64,000 bases of DNA from Brevundimonas bacteroides DSM 4726 (GCF_000701445.1 NZ_JNIX01000015.1:62001-126000); one strand, 5' to 3'; shown: positions 47,847 to 57,373, counted from the stretch's first letter. The notes: generated by a model not told the origin, from the sequence alone. Made by a program: numbers and translations.

Positions 47847-49715
47847 ATGCGCCGCTCGACCATCATCGCTACCGTCAGCGCGATTGCGCTGTTCGCCTCG
47901 GCAGGCTCTGCCCTGGCCCAGGACCCGACGCCCTTGCGTCTCGACCAGGATGTCTCCGGTGCCCTGACCGACGACGACGCTCGCGTCGACGACCCGGACA
48001 TGGGCCAGTACGTCTACGACCTCTATGCGATCGACGCCCGCGCCGGTCAGCGGCTCGAGATCACCATGCGTTCGGACGCCTTCGATTCCTATCTGGAGCT
48101 TACGCGGGCGGGCAGCAACGAGGTTCTGGCGTCCGATGATGACGGCCTGGGTGAGGGGCTGCACTCACGGCTGCGCTACACGGTGGTGGAGGGCGGAACC
48201 TATGTCCTTCGGGCTCGCACTCTCGGCGGACTGGAAGGCGGCGACTATGCGCTCAAGATGATCGACCGCGGCCCGGCGCCGCCCGCTCCCCGCCCGACCG
48301 CCATCCGCCTCGGCTCCACCATCGACGGCGACATCTCGGACAATGATCCGGAGCACGAGGGCGAGGACCAGTATTCGAACTACCTCTACGACGCCTACAG
48401 CTTCACCGCGCGTGAGGGCGAGCGTATCGCCGTCACCCTTCGAAGTGAGGCTTTCGATCCGATCGTGCGGGTTGGCGGCATGGCCCTGAGCGGGCGCTGG
48501 GAGGAACTGGCCGCCAACGACGATCGACCCGGTGGCGGTGATCTGAATTCCTACCTGGTCTTCACCGCTCCGGCAGACGGGGAGTATCTGATCCGGGCCG
48601 CGCCGCTCGGCGGCTCCCAGACCGGTCCTTACACCGTCGGCATCGCCGAAGGCCCGCCGCCAATGTCGACCCGGTCCATCGGCTTCGGCGACACGATCGA
48701 AGGCGCGCTCTCCGATGACGACGGCCAGAACGACAGCGGGGTGATCGCAGACGGTTACACCTTTGAGGGCAGGGCGGGTCAGCGCGTCGTCGTGACCATG
48801 AGCTCCGATGACTTCGACACCTGGCTCGACCTCTACGCCGGGGAAGGCGGCGGCCGATATGTCGTCGATTCCGATGACGACGGGGCGGGCGAGGGAACCA
48901 ACTCGCGCCTGACCTATACGCTCGCCGAAGACGGTCTCTATTCGATCGAGGCGCGTGGATTTTCCGAAGATGGCCGTGGCGACTATGAGCTGACCCTCAC
49001 CGAGGCCGCGCCTGAGCCTGAGCCCACGCCGCTCGCCTACGGCCGCACCATCGAGGGCGAGATCAACGCCGGCGACCCCCGCGACGACGACAATCGCGGC
49101 TTTGACGCCTTCCGCATTTCGGGCCAGGAGGGCAATCGCATCCAGCTCATCATGCGTTCGGGCGACTTCGACACCTATCTTCAGATCGGCAGCCCCGAGG
49201 GCGACTTCTACGCGCTCGCCAGCGACGACGATGGCCTTGGCGAAGGAACCGACTCGCGTCTGAATTACATTCTGCCCTCTACCGGCGACTTCATCGTCCG
49301 CGCAGGTCCGCTGTTCTCGGATGCCGACGGCCTCTACTCGCTGGAGCTCGTCGACCGGGGTCCCCAGCCGGCGCCAGGCAGCATCATCGTCGGGGCCACC
49401 GCGCGCGGGTCGCTGGGCGAGGACGACGCCATCGCCGAGGACGGCAGCTTCTATGACGCCTATCGCATCAGCGTGAAGGCCGGCGACAAGCTGCGCCTGA
49501 CCATGGTCTCGAACGAGTTCGACACCTACCTCGACATCGGTCGCGGCGAGGGTGCCGAGTGGATGAGCGTCGCATCCGACGACGACGGCCTGTCCGACAC
49601 CCACGCCAAGGTCGACTGGTCGGTCGAGGAAGACGGTGAATACATCATCCGGGCCCGCAGCTTCGCTTCGGGCCAGACGGGGGCCTACGCCCTGAACATT
49701 GAACCGCGCGAATAG
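47847..49715 (+). CDS. Exported protein of five PPC (pre-peptidase C-terminal) domains
   Basis: A 622-residue secreted protein made almost wholly of five tandem ~112-residue PPC beta domains (about 28-139, 151-267, 275-385, 394-503 and 511-618), after a Sec signal (cleavage near SALAQ, residue 25). Repeats 1, 3, 4 and 5 carry SDDDGxGxGxxSRL-like acidic turns suited to calcium; repeat 2 is shorter here. No protease or other catalytic domain is attached, unusual for this module. GGGGGAAA precedes ATG 47847. Function unknown; a terminator follows. Confidence 0.85.
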   Translation: MRRSTIIATVSAIALFASAGSALAQDPTPLRLDQDVSGALTDDDARVDDPDMGQYVYDLYAIDARAGQRLEITMRSDAFDSYLELTRAGSNEVLASDDDGLGEGLHSRLRYTVVEGGTYVLRARTLGGLEGGDYALKMIDRGPAPPAPRPTAIRLGSTIDGDISDNDPEHEGEDQYSNYLYDAYSFTAREGERIAVTLRSEAFDPIVRVGGMALSGRWEELAANDDRPGGGDLNSYLVFTAPADGEYLIRAAPLGGSQTGPYTVGIAEGPPPMSTRSIGFGDTIEGALSDDDGQNDSGVIADGYTFEGRAGQRVVVTMSSDDFDTWLDLYAGEGGGRYVVDSDDDGAGEGTNSRLTYTLAEDGLYSIEARGFSEDGRGDYELTLTEAAPEPEPTPLAYGRTIEGEINAGDPRDDDNRGFDAFRISGQEGNRIQLIMRSGDFDTYLQIGSPEGDFYALASDDDGLGEGTDSRLNYILPSTGDFIVRAGPLFSDADGLYSLELVDRGPQPAPGSIIVGATARGSLGEDDAIAEDGSFYDAYRISVKAGDKLRLTMVSNEFDTYLDIGRGEGAEWMSVASDDDGLSDTHAKVDWSVEEDGEYIIRARSFASGQTGAYALNIEPRE

Positions 49716-49736
49716 GGCGGCCGAAATGACGCAGAG

Positions 49737-49768
49737 GGGCTCCGGCGCGGTCGCGCCGGGGCCCTTTT
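49737..49768 (+). terminator. Intrinsic terminator after the PPC protein gene
   Basis: Stem of gggc-t-ccggcgc against gcgccgg-g-gccc with a GGTC-type loop, about 22 bases after the stop at 49715, followed by TTTT at 49765-49768. It ends about 18 bases before the crtY start, so crtY transcription must begin within or just past it. Confidence 0.75.
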
Positions 49769-49785
49769 GTCTCTAAGTGTCGGTC

Positions 49786-50952
49786 ATGGCTTCCGGCGAC
49801 CCTGATCTGATCCTCGTCGGCGGCGGCCTGGCCTCCAGCCTGATCGTCTGGCGTCTCGCGCTGGACCGTCCCGAGCTCAAGGTCGTCGTGGTGGAACGCG
49901 GCGGCCGTCTCGGCGGCAAGCACACCTGGTCCTTCTTCGACGGCGACATTTCGGCGGAGGATCGCGCCTGGTTGGCCCCCGCGACACCGCATCGCTGGGA
50001 AGGCGGCTACGACATCTATTTCCCCGGCCTAAGCCGCTCGCTCGCGACGCCCTACAACAGCATGACGTCGGAAGGTCTGCATGAGGCGGTCGCGCCCCTG
50101 CTGCGCGACCGTCTGATCCGGGGGGAGGCGGTGGCCGTCGCTCCTGATTCCGTCACCCTGGCTGACCAGACCGTCATCCGCGCCCGTGGGGTCATCGACG
50201 CCCGAGGCCCTTCGCCGACACCTCACCTCGACCTCGGTTGGCAGCTGTTCCTGGGCCGCACCGTCAGGCTGACGGAACCCCACGGCCTGACACGCCCGAC
50301 CATCATGGACGCCACGGTGGCCCAAGGCGACGCCTATCGCTTCGTCTACCTGTTGCCCTTCGATGAGCGCACGGTACTGGTCGAGGATACCTATTATGTC
50401 GACGGCCCTGGTCTGGATCGCGACATCATCCGTAGGCGGATCGATGACTACATCCGCTCGCGGGGCTGGACTGTCGAGGCGGTCGTCGACGAGGAGGACG
50501 GCGTCCTGCCCATCGCCCTGGACGGCGACATCGACGCCTTCTGGGCGGAAGGGCCGCCGGTCGCCCGCGCCGGCCTGTCGGCGGCGCTGTTCCACCCCAC
50601 GACCGGCTATTCCCTGCTCGACGCTGTCGCCACGGCTCGGCTGGTGGCCCAGGCCGATGACCTGTCGTCCGCCGGACTGCGGAAGCTTCTGGAAACCCAT
50701 TCCAAGAAGACCTGGGCCGATCGCGCCTTCTACCGGCTGTTGGACCGCATGCTATTCCGCGCCGCCGAACCGTCGAAACGCTGGAGCGTCATGCGTCGCT
50801 TCTACAGCCTGCGCGAACCTTTGGTGCGGCGCTTCTACGCAGGACGGAGCACGGCGCTGGACAAGGCGCGCATCCTGACCGGAAAACCACCCGTCCCCAT
50901 TCATCGCGCACTTCGACAGCTGCGTGAGACAGGTCTAGGAAGAACCGCATGA
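49786..50952 (+). CDS. crtY: Lycopene beta-cyclase
   Basis: FAD-dependent cyclase that converts lycopene to beta-carotene, 388 residues. Dinucleotide site DLILVGGGLASSLIVWRL at the N-terminus, then GKHTWSFFDGDIS, the DARGPSP motif and FHPTTGYSLLDAVATA, all typical CrtY-type (not CrtL) features. ATG 49786 is used; a GTG three codons earlier is possible. Its stop overlaps the crtI start (ATGA), so crtY-crtI-crtB read as one unit. Confidence 0.95.
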   Translation: MASGDPDLILVGGGLASSLIVWRLALDRPELKVVVVERGGRLGGKHTWSFFDGDISAEDRAWLAPATPHRWEGGYDIYFPGLSRSLATPYNSMTSEGLHEAVAPLLRDRLIRGEAVAVAPDSVTLADQTVIRARGVIDARGPSPTPHLDLGWQLFLGRTVRLTEPHGLTRPTIMDATVAQGDAYRFVYLLPFDERTVLVEDTYYVDGPGLDRDIIRRRIDDYIRSRGWTVEAVVDEEDGVLPIALDGDIDAFWAEGPPVARAGLSAALFHPTTGYSLLDAVATARLVAQADDLSSAGLRKLLETHSKKTWADRAFYRLLDRMLFRAAEPSKRWSVMRRFYSLREPLVRRFYAGRSTALDKARILTGKPPVPIHRALRQLRETGLGRTA

Positions 50953-52448
50953 GAGACGTCGCGGCAAAACGGGCGGTGGTCATCGGGGCCGGGTTCGGCG
51001 GCATCGCGCTCGCTATTCGGCTCCAGCGCGCGGGCGTGCAGACCACCCTGGTCGAAAAGCGCGACAAGCCCGGCGGCCGCGCCTACGTCTGGAAGGAGCA
51101 CGGCTTCACCTTCGACGCGGGTCCGACGGTCATCACCGACCCAGACTGCCTGGAGCAGCTGTTCGAGGGCACGGGCTCTGTGCTCAAAGACTACGTCGAG
51201 TTGCTGCCCGTCGATCCCTTCTATCGCCTGTGCTGGGAGGACGGCCGGTCGTTCGACTACAACGACGATCAGGAGGCGATGGAGCGCCAGATCGCGTCGT
51301 TCAATCCGGACGATGTCCAGGGCTACAACAACTTCCACGCCTATTCCGAGGAGCTCTATCAGGAGGGTTACCTCAAGCTCGGTACCGTCCCGTTCCAGTC
51401 CTTCTGGTCGATGATGGCGGCGGCGCCCCAGCTGATGCGGCTCGAAAGCTGGAACAGCGTCCACACCATGGTCGCGCGCCATGTGAAGGACCCCCAGCTC
51501 CGTCAGGCCTTCAGCTTCCACACCCTGCTGGTCGGCGGCGACCCGTTCAAGACAAGCTCCGTCTACGGACTGATCCACGCGCTTGAGCGTCGCGGCGGCG
51601 TCTGGTTCGCGCGGGGCGGCACCGGGGCCCTGATCGGCGGCCTGTGCAAGTTCTTCACCGACCTGGGCGGCGACATGCGCCTGAACGCCTCGGTGGAGCG
51701 CATCACGACGGAAGGGGACCGCGCCACCGGCGTGGTGCTGGAGGGCGGAGAGGTCATCCCGGCCGAGATGGTCGCCTCCAACGCCGATGTCGTCCACACC
51801 TACGACAAGCTGCTGGGCCGCACGCCACGCGGTCAGTCCAAGGGGAAGTCTCTGAAGTCCAAGCGGTTCTCCATGTCGCTGTTCGTGCTGCATTTCGGCG
51901 TCTCGACGCCGCAGCCGCAGCTGGCCCACCACACCATCTGCTTCGGCGCGCGCTATCGCGAACTGATTTCGGAGATCTTCTCAGGCCCCGAACTGCCCGA
52001 GGACTTTTCGCTATATCTGCACGCGCCCTGCGCCACCGATCCCTCGATGGCCCCGCCGGGACAGTCCAGCCACTACGTCCTCTCGCCCGTGCCCCATCTG
52101 GGCGCCGCCGACATCGACTGGTCGGTCAAGGGACCAGAATACCGCGAGAAGATCATCGACTATCTCGAGGAACGCTACATGCCGAACCTGCGGCGCGACC
52201 TCGTCACCACCCGCATCTGGACGCCCCAGGACTTCAAGGACGACCTGAACTCCCACCTCGGTTCGGCCTTCTCGCTGGAGCCCATCCTGACCCAGAGCGC
52301 CTGGTTCCGGCCGCACAACCGCGACGATGTGATCCCGAACCTCTACATCGTCGGCGCCGGCACCCATCCGGGTGCGGGCATCCCCGGCGTCGTCGGCTCG
52401 GCCAAGGCCACAGCGGGCCTCATGCTGGAGCAAGCGGAGGCGCGATGA
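50949..52448 (+). CDS. crtI: Phytoene desaturase
   Basis: FAD desaturase making lycopene from phytoene, 499 residues. Nucleotide-binding motif VVIGAGFGGIALAIRLQ (residues 10-26), KRDKPGGRAYVW and TFDAGPTVIT follow, and the C-terminal signature is YIVGAGTHPGAGIPGV, which includes the bacterial phytoene dehydrogenase pattern. ATG 50949 overlaps crtY; its stop overlaps crtB (ATGA). Number of desaturation steps is expected to be four. Confidence 0.96.
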   Translation: MRDVAAKRAVVIGAGFGGIALAIRLQRAGVQTTLVEKRDKPGGRAYVWKEHGFTFDAGPTVITDPDCLEQLFEGTGSVLKDYVELLPVDPFYRLCWEDGRSFDYNDDQEAMERQIASFNPDDVQGYNNFHAYSEELYQEGYLKLGTVPFQSFWSMMAAAPQLMRLESWNSVHTMVARHVKDPQLRQAFSFHTLLVGGDPFKTSSVYGLIHALERRGGVWFARGGTGALIGGLCKFFTDLGGDMRLNASVERITTEGDRATGVVLEGGEVIPAEMVASNADVVHTYDKLLGRTPRGQSKGKSLKSKRFSMSLFVLHFGVSTPQPQLAHHTICFGARYRELISEIFSGPELPEDFSLYLHAPCATDPSMAPPGQSSHYVLSPVPHLGAADIDWSVKGPEYREKIIDYLEERYMPNLRRDLVTTRIWTPQDFKDDLNSHLGSAFSLEPILTQSAWFRPHNRDDVIPNLYIVGAGTHPGAGIPGVVGSAKATAGLMLEQAEAR

Positions 52449-53383
52449 CTGACGCCATCCTCGCCGCGTCGAAGGCGTCGATCGTCAAGGGATCCAAGAG
52501 CTTCCGCTCGGCCTCCCGGCTGTTCGATCCCAAGGTGCGCGAGGATGCCTGGCTGCTCTACGCCTGGTGTCGCGCCTGCGACGACGAGATCGACGGCCAG
52601 GATCACGGCTTCGGTCACGAGGAACTGTCCCCGGAGGAGCAGAAGCGTCGGCTGGATCGCCTCTATGACCTCACGCGGCGCGCCATGACCGGCGAGCCTA
52701 TGTCCGACCCGGTCTTCGCCGCCTTTCAGCGCGTGGCCATTCGGCACCGCCTTCCCGAGCGCTGGGCCATGGACCTGATCGACGGCTTCGCCATGGACGT
52801 GGAGCACCGCGATTACCGAACCATCGACGATGTGCTCGCCTACTGCTGGCATGTCGCGGGGGTGGTGGGCGTCATGATGGCCCGCGTCATGGGCGTCACC
52901 GACCCCGAGGTGCTGCGCCGCGCCCAGGACCTGGGCCTGGCCTTCCAGCTGACCAATATCTCGCGCGACGTCATCGAGGACGCCGAGGGCGGCCGTGTCT
53001 ACCTCCCCGCCGACTGGCTGGTCGAGGCGGGGCTCGAACCCACGGCGGAGGCCGTCGCCGATCCCGCGAACCGAGCCAAGGTTCACGCCGTCACCACCCG
53101 CCTGCTGGCGGTCGCCGAACCCTATTACGACAGCGCCCGCGACGGTCTTCGCGGACTGCCGTTCCGCTCGGCCATGGCGATCGCCGCCGCGCGCGGCGTC
53201 TACCGTGAGATCGGCCGCAAGGTCCGCCGACGCGGTCCCGGCGTCTGGCGCCAGCGTGTCTCGGTCGGCCGCCTGATGAAGCTGTGGCTGTTCGGCCGCG
53301 GCGCCCTCATCGCCGTCTGGACCCAGACGCTGGATCGCGGCAGGGCCCCGCCGCCGCGCGCCGCGATGTGGACGCGGGTCTGA
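52445..53383 (+). CDS. crtB: Phytoene synthase
   Basis: Joins two GGPP to give phytoene, 312 residues. First Asp-rich motif DDEID (in CRACDDEIDG), second DVIED (in NISRDVIEDAEGGRVYLP), plus the KGSKSFRSASRLF start and YCWHVAGVVGVMMARVMG. ATG 52445 overlaps the crtI stop. Convergent with crtW; the 57 bases between (53384-53440) show no obvious terminator. GGPP must come from a crtE outside this window. Confidence 0.96.
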   Translation: MTDAILAASKASIVKGSKSFRSASRLFDPKVREDAWLLYAWCRACDDEIDGQDHGFGHEELSPEEQKRRLDRLYDLTRRAMTGEPMSDPVFAAFQRVAIRHRLPERWAMDLIDGFAMDVEHRDYRTIDDVLAYCWHVAGVVGVMMARVMGVTDPEVLRRAQDLGLAFQLTNISRDVIEDAEGGRVYLPADWLVEAGLEPTAEAVADPANRAKVHAVTTRLLAVAEPYYDSARDGLRGLPFRSAMAIAAARGVYREIGRKVRRRGPGVWRQRVSVGRLMKLWLFGRGALIAVWTQTLDRGRAPPPRAAMWTRV

Positions 53384-53440
53384 GCAGCGAGGATTTCGAC
53401 GACCCCGCGGCGGTGAAATCGAACACGCCGAAGGGAGAAT

Positions 53441-54178
53441 TCAGAGACGTTCGCTACGCGCCAGCATAGCCTTTCGAACCTCAGGCAGTCTCCACCAAGG
53501 CGCGGCTGGCGTCAGGTGGTGCTCGTGATGCATTCCGAAGTGGAAGCAGGCCAGAAGCGACGCGACCCACGGCATCGGGATCGTCCGCGCATGGTGATGA
53601 TCCGCGAACCCGTCGCCCGCCGTATGCCGATGCGGCAGCCAGGTCCCGAACACGAACAGCTGGAGCGCACTGAGGACCGCGGGCACGGCCCAGAACAGGA
53701 TCAGGTTCACCACCGTCGCCCCGATCAGCAGATAGGCGATCAGCACCGCCGTCACGATCGTGAACTCGCGCCAGCCGAAGTATCGGGTGAAGAAGCCATA
53801 GAACCACGGCAGGAAGGCCTCGGGCCGCTCGGCATGGAAGTCGGGGTCCTCGGCCGTGCCCGGCGCGCGGTGGTGCTGGTGGTGGCAGACGTTCAGCTTG
53901 CGATACGAGAAGGCCGCATAGGCCCCGACGCAGATCTGGCCGATCACGGCGTTGAGGCGGGGGCGACCGGGGGCCAGTGAACCGTGCATGGCGTCATGGG
54001 CGACGATGAACATGCCCGCACCGAGCCAGCTCTGGGTCAGGATCAGCAGCGGGACCACGAACAGCGCTGTTCCCGACAGCGGCTGAAAGAACACGCCCCA
54101 GACGTGCAGCGTCATCCAGCCGCCCACGATGACGGCGGCCAGCGTCAGGCCGACGACGGTCTGGCGTTCCCGCGTCAC
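53441..54178 (-). CDS. crtW: Beta-carotene ketolase
   Basis: Membrane di-iron oxygenase that adds 4-keto groups to beta-ionone rings, 245 residues. Its His clusters are HDAMHG, HHQHH (CHHQHHRAPG) and HHEHH, with four helices. It starts at GTG 54178, which overlaps the crtZ stop (GTGA), so it is co-translated with the hydroxylase. Similar in length and motifs to Brevundimonas and Paracoccus CrtW. Together with crtZ it predicts astaxanthin-type products. Confidence 0.95.
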   Translation of the reverse strand: MTRERQTVVGLTLAAVIVGGWMTLHVWGVFFQPLSGTALFVVPLLILTQSWLGAGMFIVAHDAMHGSLAPGRPRLNAVIGQICVGAYAAFSYRKLNVCHHQHHRAPGTAEDPDFHAERPEAFLPWFYGFFTRYFGWREFTIVTAVLIAYLLIGATVVNLILFWAVPAVLSALQLFVFGTWLPHRHTAGDGFADHHHARTIPMPWVASLLACFHFGMHHEHHLTPAAPWWRLPEVRKAMLARSERL

Positions 54179-54678
54179 TCGGCCGGGATGTCCGTCGCGG
54201 CGCGCTCTGCCCGGCGCGCCTTCAGGATGGCGCTGAGCCGCTGGGGGTTTGGCGCGAAGACGAAGCCGAACGACACGGCCCCATCGCGCGTCTGAACCGC
54301 GTGATGCAGCTTGTGCGCCTGAACCAGCCTCCGCGCATAACCGTTCTTCGGCATCCAGTGGAACGGCCATCGCTGGTGCACCAGGCCGTCGTGCACGAAG
54401 GCGTAGACCACGCCGTACAGCGTGACGCCCAGTGCGGTCGCCCGCACCCACCAAAGGTCCGTCAACCAGGCGACGACGAACAGACCGGTCCCGACCACGG
54501 CCCCGACCACGCCATAGAGGTCGTTGACCTCGAAGGTCTTGTCGTGCGGCTCATGGTGATCGCGGTGCCAGCCCCAGCCGAGCGGCCCATGCATGATGTA
54601 GCGGTGCGTTGTCCAGGCGACCCCTTCCATGAGGAAGAAGACGGCCAGCGTCAGCAGGGTGAACCAGACGATCGTCAT
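54175..54678 (-). CDS. crtZ: Beta-carotene hydroxylase
   Basis: Fatty-acid-hydroxylase-type di-iron enzyme that adds 3-hydroxyl groups to the ionone rings, 167 residues. His motifs are HRYIMHG, HRDHHEPHD, FVHDGLVHQRW and HKLHHA. Four helices. Its stop overlaps the crtW start. It is divergent from fni across 65 bases. No crtG (2-hydroxylase) is seen here, so 2-hydroxy products cannot be argued from this window. Confidence 0.95.
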   Translation of the reverse strand: MTIVWFTLLTLAVFFLMEGVAWTTHRYIMHGPLGWGWHRDHHEPHDKTFEVNDLYGVVGAVVGTGLFVVAWLTDLWWVRATALGVTLYGVVYAFVHDGLVHQRWPFHWMPKNGYARRLVQAHKLHHAVQTRDGAVSFGFVFAPNPQRLSAILKARRAERAATDIPAE

Positions 54679-54743
54679 GGATCGACCCTACGCCGCGCCG
54701 CGCATGGTTCCAACCGCGACCGCGCGTCGCTAAGCAGGATGTC

Positions 54744-55772
54744 ATGAGCGACGACGTCATCCGCGACCGCAAGGACCAGCATCTGGACGTCGTCCTGTCC
54801 GGCGGCGGCCGCCATGCGCGCGACGCCGGCTTCGACGCCGTCCGCTTCGTCCACGAGGCCCTGCCGGACCTGGACCACGCCAAGATCGATCTGGGCGTCG
54901 ATTTTCTGGGGCGGCGGCTGAAGGCGCCGTTCCTGATCAGCTCCATGACCGGCGGCCCGTCCCGCGCCGAGGCGATCAACGCCCATCTGGCCGAGGCCGC
55001 CCAGGCGCTGGGCATCGCGCTCGCCGTCGGCTCCCAGCGCGGCGCGCTGGAGGGCGGGGCCGACGGCGGACTGAACGCCTCGCTCCGCGACCGGGCCCCC
55101 GACACGCCGATCCTCGCCAACATAGGCGCGGCCCAGCTGACCCAGGGCGTCGGCGTGGATCAGGCCCGGCGGGTCATGGAGATGATCGGCGCCGACGCCC
55201 TGATCGTGCACCTGAACCCCTTGCAGGAGGCCTGCCAGCCCGAGGGCGACCGCGACTGGTGGGGCGTCGCCGCTGCGCTTGAAGCCCTCATCCGCAGTCT
55301 GAACGCGCCGGTCGTGGTCAAGGAAACTGGGGCCGGGATTTCCGCACCGACCGCGCGCCGACTGATCGGCATGGGCGCGGCCGTCATTGATGTGGCCGGG
55401 GCAGGGGGCGCGAACTGGGGCCTGATCGAGGGCCAGCGTGCGACATCGCCTGCCGACAAGGCCCACGCGCTCGCCTTCGCCGACTGGGGCATCCCCACCG
55501 CGCGCGCCATCGCCGACGTCCGCGCGGCCTGTCCTGAGGCAACGCTGATCGGCTCTGGCGGCATTCGAAACGGCGTGGACGCGGCCAAGGCGATTCGGCT
55601 CGGCGCAGATATCGTTGGACAGGCAGCCGGCGTCCTGGAGGCCGCTACTCGGTCTTCCGATGCGGTTGTGGAGCATTTCGACCTCGCCATCCGACAGCTG
55701 CGGACCACCTGTTTCTGCACCGGGTCGGCCAATCTCCAGGACCTGCGGCACGCCGCTCTCCAATCCCCGTAA
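54744..55772 (+). CDS. fni: Type 2 isopentenyl-diphosphate isomerase
   Basis: FMN-dependent IPP/DMAPP isomerase of 342 residues. Motifs are RKDQHLDVVL at the N-terminus, FLISSMTGGPSRAEAIN, GSQRGALEGG, HLNPLQE, VVKETGAGIS and GSGGIRNGVDAAKAIRLGAD for FMN phosphate. It supplies DMAPP for carotenoid backbone synthesis and sits beside crtZ. Its TAA shares a base with the start of the next gene (TAATG). Type 2 enzymes are common in carotenoid clusters of Brevundimonas and Paracoccus. Confidence 0.95.
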   Translation: MSDDVIRDRKDQHLDVVLSGGGRHARDAGFDAVRFVHEALPDLDHAKIDLGVDFLGRRLKAPFLISSMTGGPSRAEAINAHLAEAAQALGIALAVGSQRGALEGGADGGLNASLRDRAPDTPILANIGAAQLTQGVGVDQARRVMEMIGADALIVHLNPLQEACQPEGDRDWWGVAAALEALIRSLNAPVVVKETGAGISAPTARRLIGMGAAVIDVAGAGGANWGLIEGQRATSPADKAHALAFADWGIPTARAIADVRAACPEATLIGSGGIRNGVDAAKAIRLGADIVGQAAGVLEAATRSSDAVVEHFDLAIRQLRTTCFCTGSANLQDLRHAALQSP

Positions 55773-57373
55773 TGCCGAGGACAGACACCGACATCGTCAT
55801 CATAGGCGGCGGCCACAACGGCCTCGTCTGCGCCTTCTACCTGGCTCGCGCCGGACTGAAGGTCACGGTGCTAGAGCGACGCTCCATCATCGGCGGGGCC
55901 GCCGTAACGGAAGAGTTCCACCCCGGTTTTCGCAACTCCACCGCCAGCTATACCGTCAGCCTGTTGAACCCCCGCGTCATCGCCGACATGGACCTGGCGC
56001 GGCACGGGCTGAGGGTGGTCGAGCGGCGGATGTCAAACTTCCTGCCGCTCCCCGATGGACGATCTCTCGAAGCGGGGGAGGGGCGCACCGGGAAGTCGGT
56101 GGCGCAGTTCTCTCCCGGCGACGCTGAACGCCTGCCTGAATACGAACGCCGTCTGGAAGCCGTCGCCGACATCCTGCGCGCGCTGGTGCTCGAGATACCG
56201 CCCAATCTCTCTGACGGCGGCTGGCGCGACGCCCTGCCGGAAATGCTGAAGTCGGCGTCCCTGGCCCGTCGGCTGGGCGGGCTGGACCTTACCGGCCGCC
56301 GCGACCTGCTGGACCTCTTCGCCAAGTCCGCTGGCGACTGGCTGGACGGCTGGTTCGAGAGCGACCCGATCAAGGCGCTGTTTGGCTTCGACAGCGTGGT
56401 GGGCAACTACGCCAGCCCCTATACGCCTGGGTCGGCCTACGTCCTGCTCCACCACGTCTTCGGCGAGGTGAACGGCAGGCGCGGCGCCTGGGGCCACGCC
56501 ATCGGCGGCATGGGCGCCATCACCCAGGCCATGGCGGCTGCCTGCCTCGAGGCTGGGGTCGACATCCGCCTCGACGCCGAGGTCGTCGAGGTTCTGACGG
56601 AGAAGGGCAGGGCGGTCGGCGTCCTCACGGCGGCTGGCGACATGGTCCGCGCCCGCGCAGTCGTCGCCAATGTCCACCCGCGCCTGCTGTTCGACCGACT
56701 GGTCGATCCTGCCGTGGTCCCGACGGACTTCCGCGAGCGGATCGGCCGCTATGCCTCGGGGTCGGGCACTTTCCGCATGAACGTCGCCCTGTCCGAACTG
56801 CCGCGCTTCACGGCCCGGCCAAAGCCCGGCGACCACCTGACGGCCGGGATCATCCTGGCGCCCAGTCTCGCCTACATGGACCGCGCCCACGCCGAGGCCC
56901 GCCTGACCGGTTGGTCGTCCCAGCCGATCATCGAGATGCTGATCCCCTCGACGCTGGACGACAGCCTCGCCCCGCCGGGCGCCCACGTCGCCAGCCTGTT
57001 CTGCCAGCACGTCGCGCCTCAGCTGCCCGACGGCCGCAGCTGGGACGATCATCGCGAGACGGTGGCCGATCTAGTGATCGACACGGTCGACCGGTCGGCG
57101 CCGGGCTTCAAGGCCTCGGTCGTCGGCCGTCTGGCGCTCACCCCGCTCGATCTGGAGCGCCGCTTCGGCCTGATCGGGGGAGACATCTTCCACGGCCGCC
57201 TGACGCTGGATCAGCTGTTCAGCGCGCGGCCCGTGCTCGGCCACGCCGATCATCGCATGCCGGTTGCGGGGCTCTATCTGTGCGGATCCGGCGCTCATCC
57301 CGGCGGCGGGGTCACAGGCGCACCGGGTCACAACGCGGCGAAAGCGATCCTCCAGCGGATCAGGCCAGGCTGA
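55772..57373 (+). CDS. Phytoene dehydrogenase-like FAD oxidoreductase (PYROXD2 type)
   Basis: FAD-dependent amine oxidase/desaturase of 533 residues: VIIGGGHNGLVCAFYLARAG (residues 9-28), ERRSIIGGAAVTEEFHPGF, and a C-terminal LYLCGSGAHPGGGVTGAPGHNAA. This is the PYROXD2-like branch, related to but distinct from CrtI, and not known to desaturate phytoene. It is translationally linked to fni (one shared base), suggesting an isoprenoid role, unproved. Its end overlaps the receiver gene by 14 bases. Confidence 0.85.
   Translation: MPRTDTDIVIIGGGHNGLVCAFYLARAGLKVTVLERRSIIGGAAVTEEFHPGFRNSTASYTVSLLNPRVIADMDLARHGLRVVERRMSNFLPLPDGRSLEAGEGRTGKSVAQFSPGDAERLPEYERRLEAVADILRALVLEIPPNLSDGGWRDALPEMLKSASLARRLGGLDLTGRRDLLDLFAKSAGDWLDGWFESDPIKALFGFDSVVGNYASPYTPGSAYVLLHHVFGEVNGRRGAWGHAIGGMGAITQAMAAACLEAGVDIRLDAEVVEVLTEKGRAVGVLTAAGDMVRARAVVANVHPRLLFDRLVDPAVVPTDFRERIGRYASGSGTFRMNVALSELPRFTARPKPGDHLTAGIILAPSLAYMDRAHAEARLTGWSSQPIIEMLIPSTLDDSLAPPGAHVASLFCQHVAPQLPDGRSWDDHRETVADLVIDTVDRSAPGFKASVVGRLALTPLDLERRFGLIGGDIFHGRLTLDQLFSARPVLGHADHRMPVAGLYLCGSGAHPGGGVTGAPGHNAAKAILQRIRPG

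Noticed and set aside
53384..53440. Possible small gene or terminator between crtB and crtW
   Set aside because: No open frame with a ribosome site and no clear stem-loop in 57 bases.
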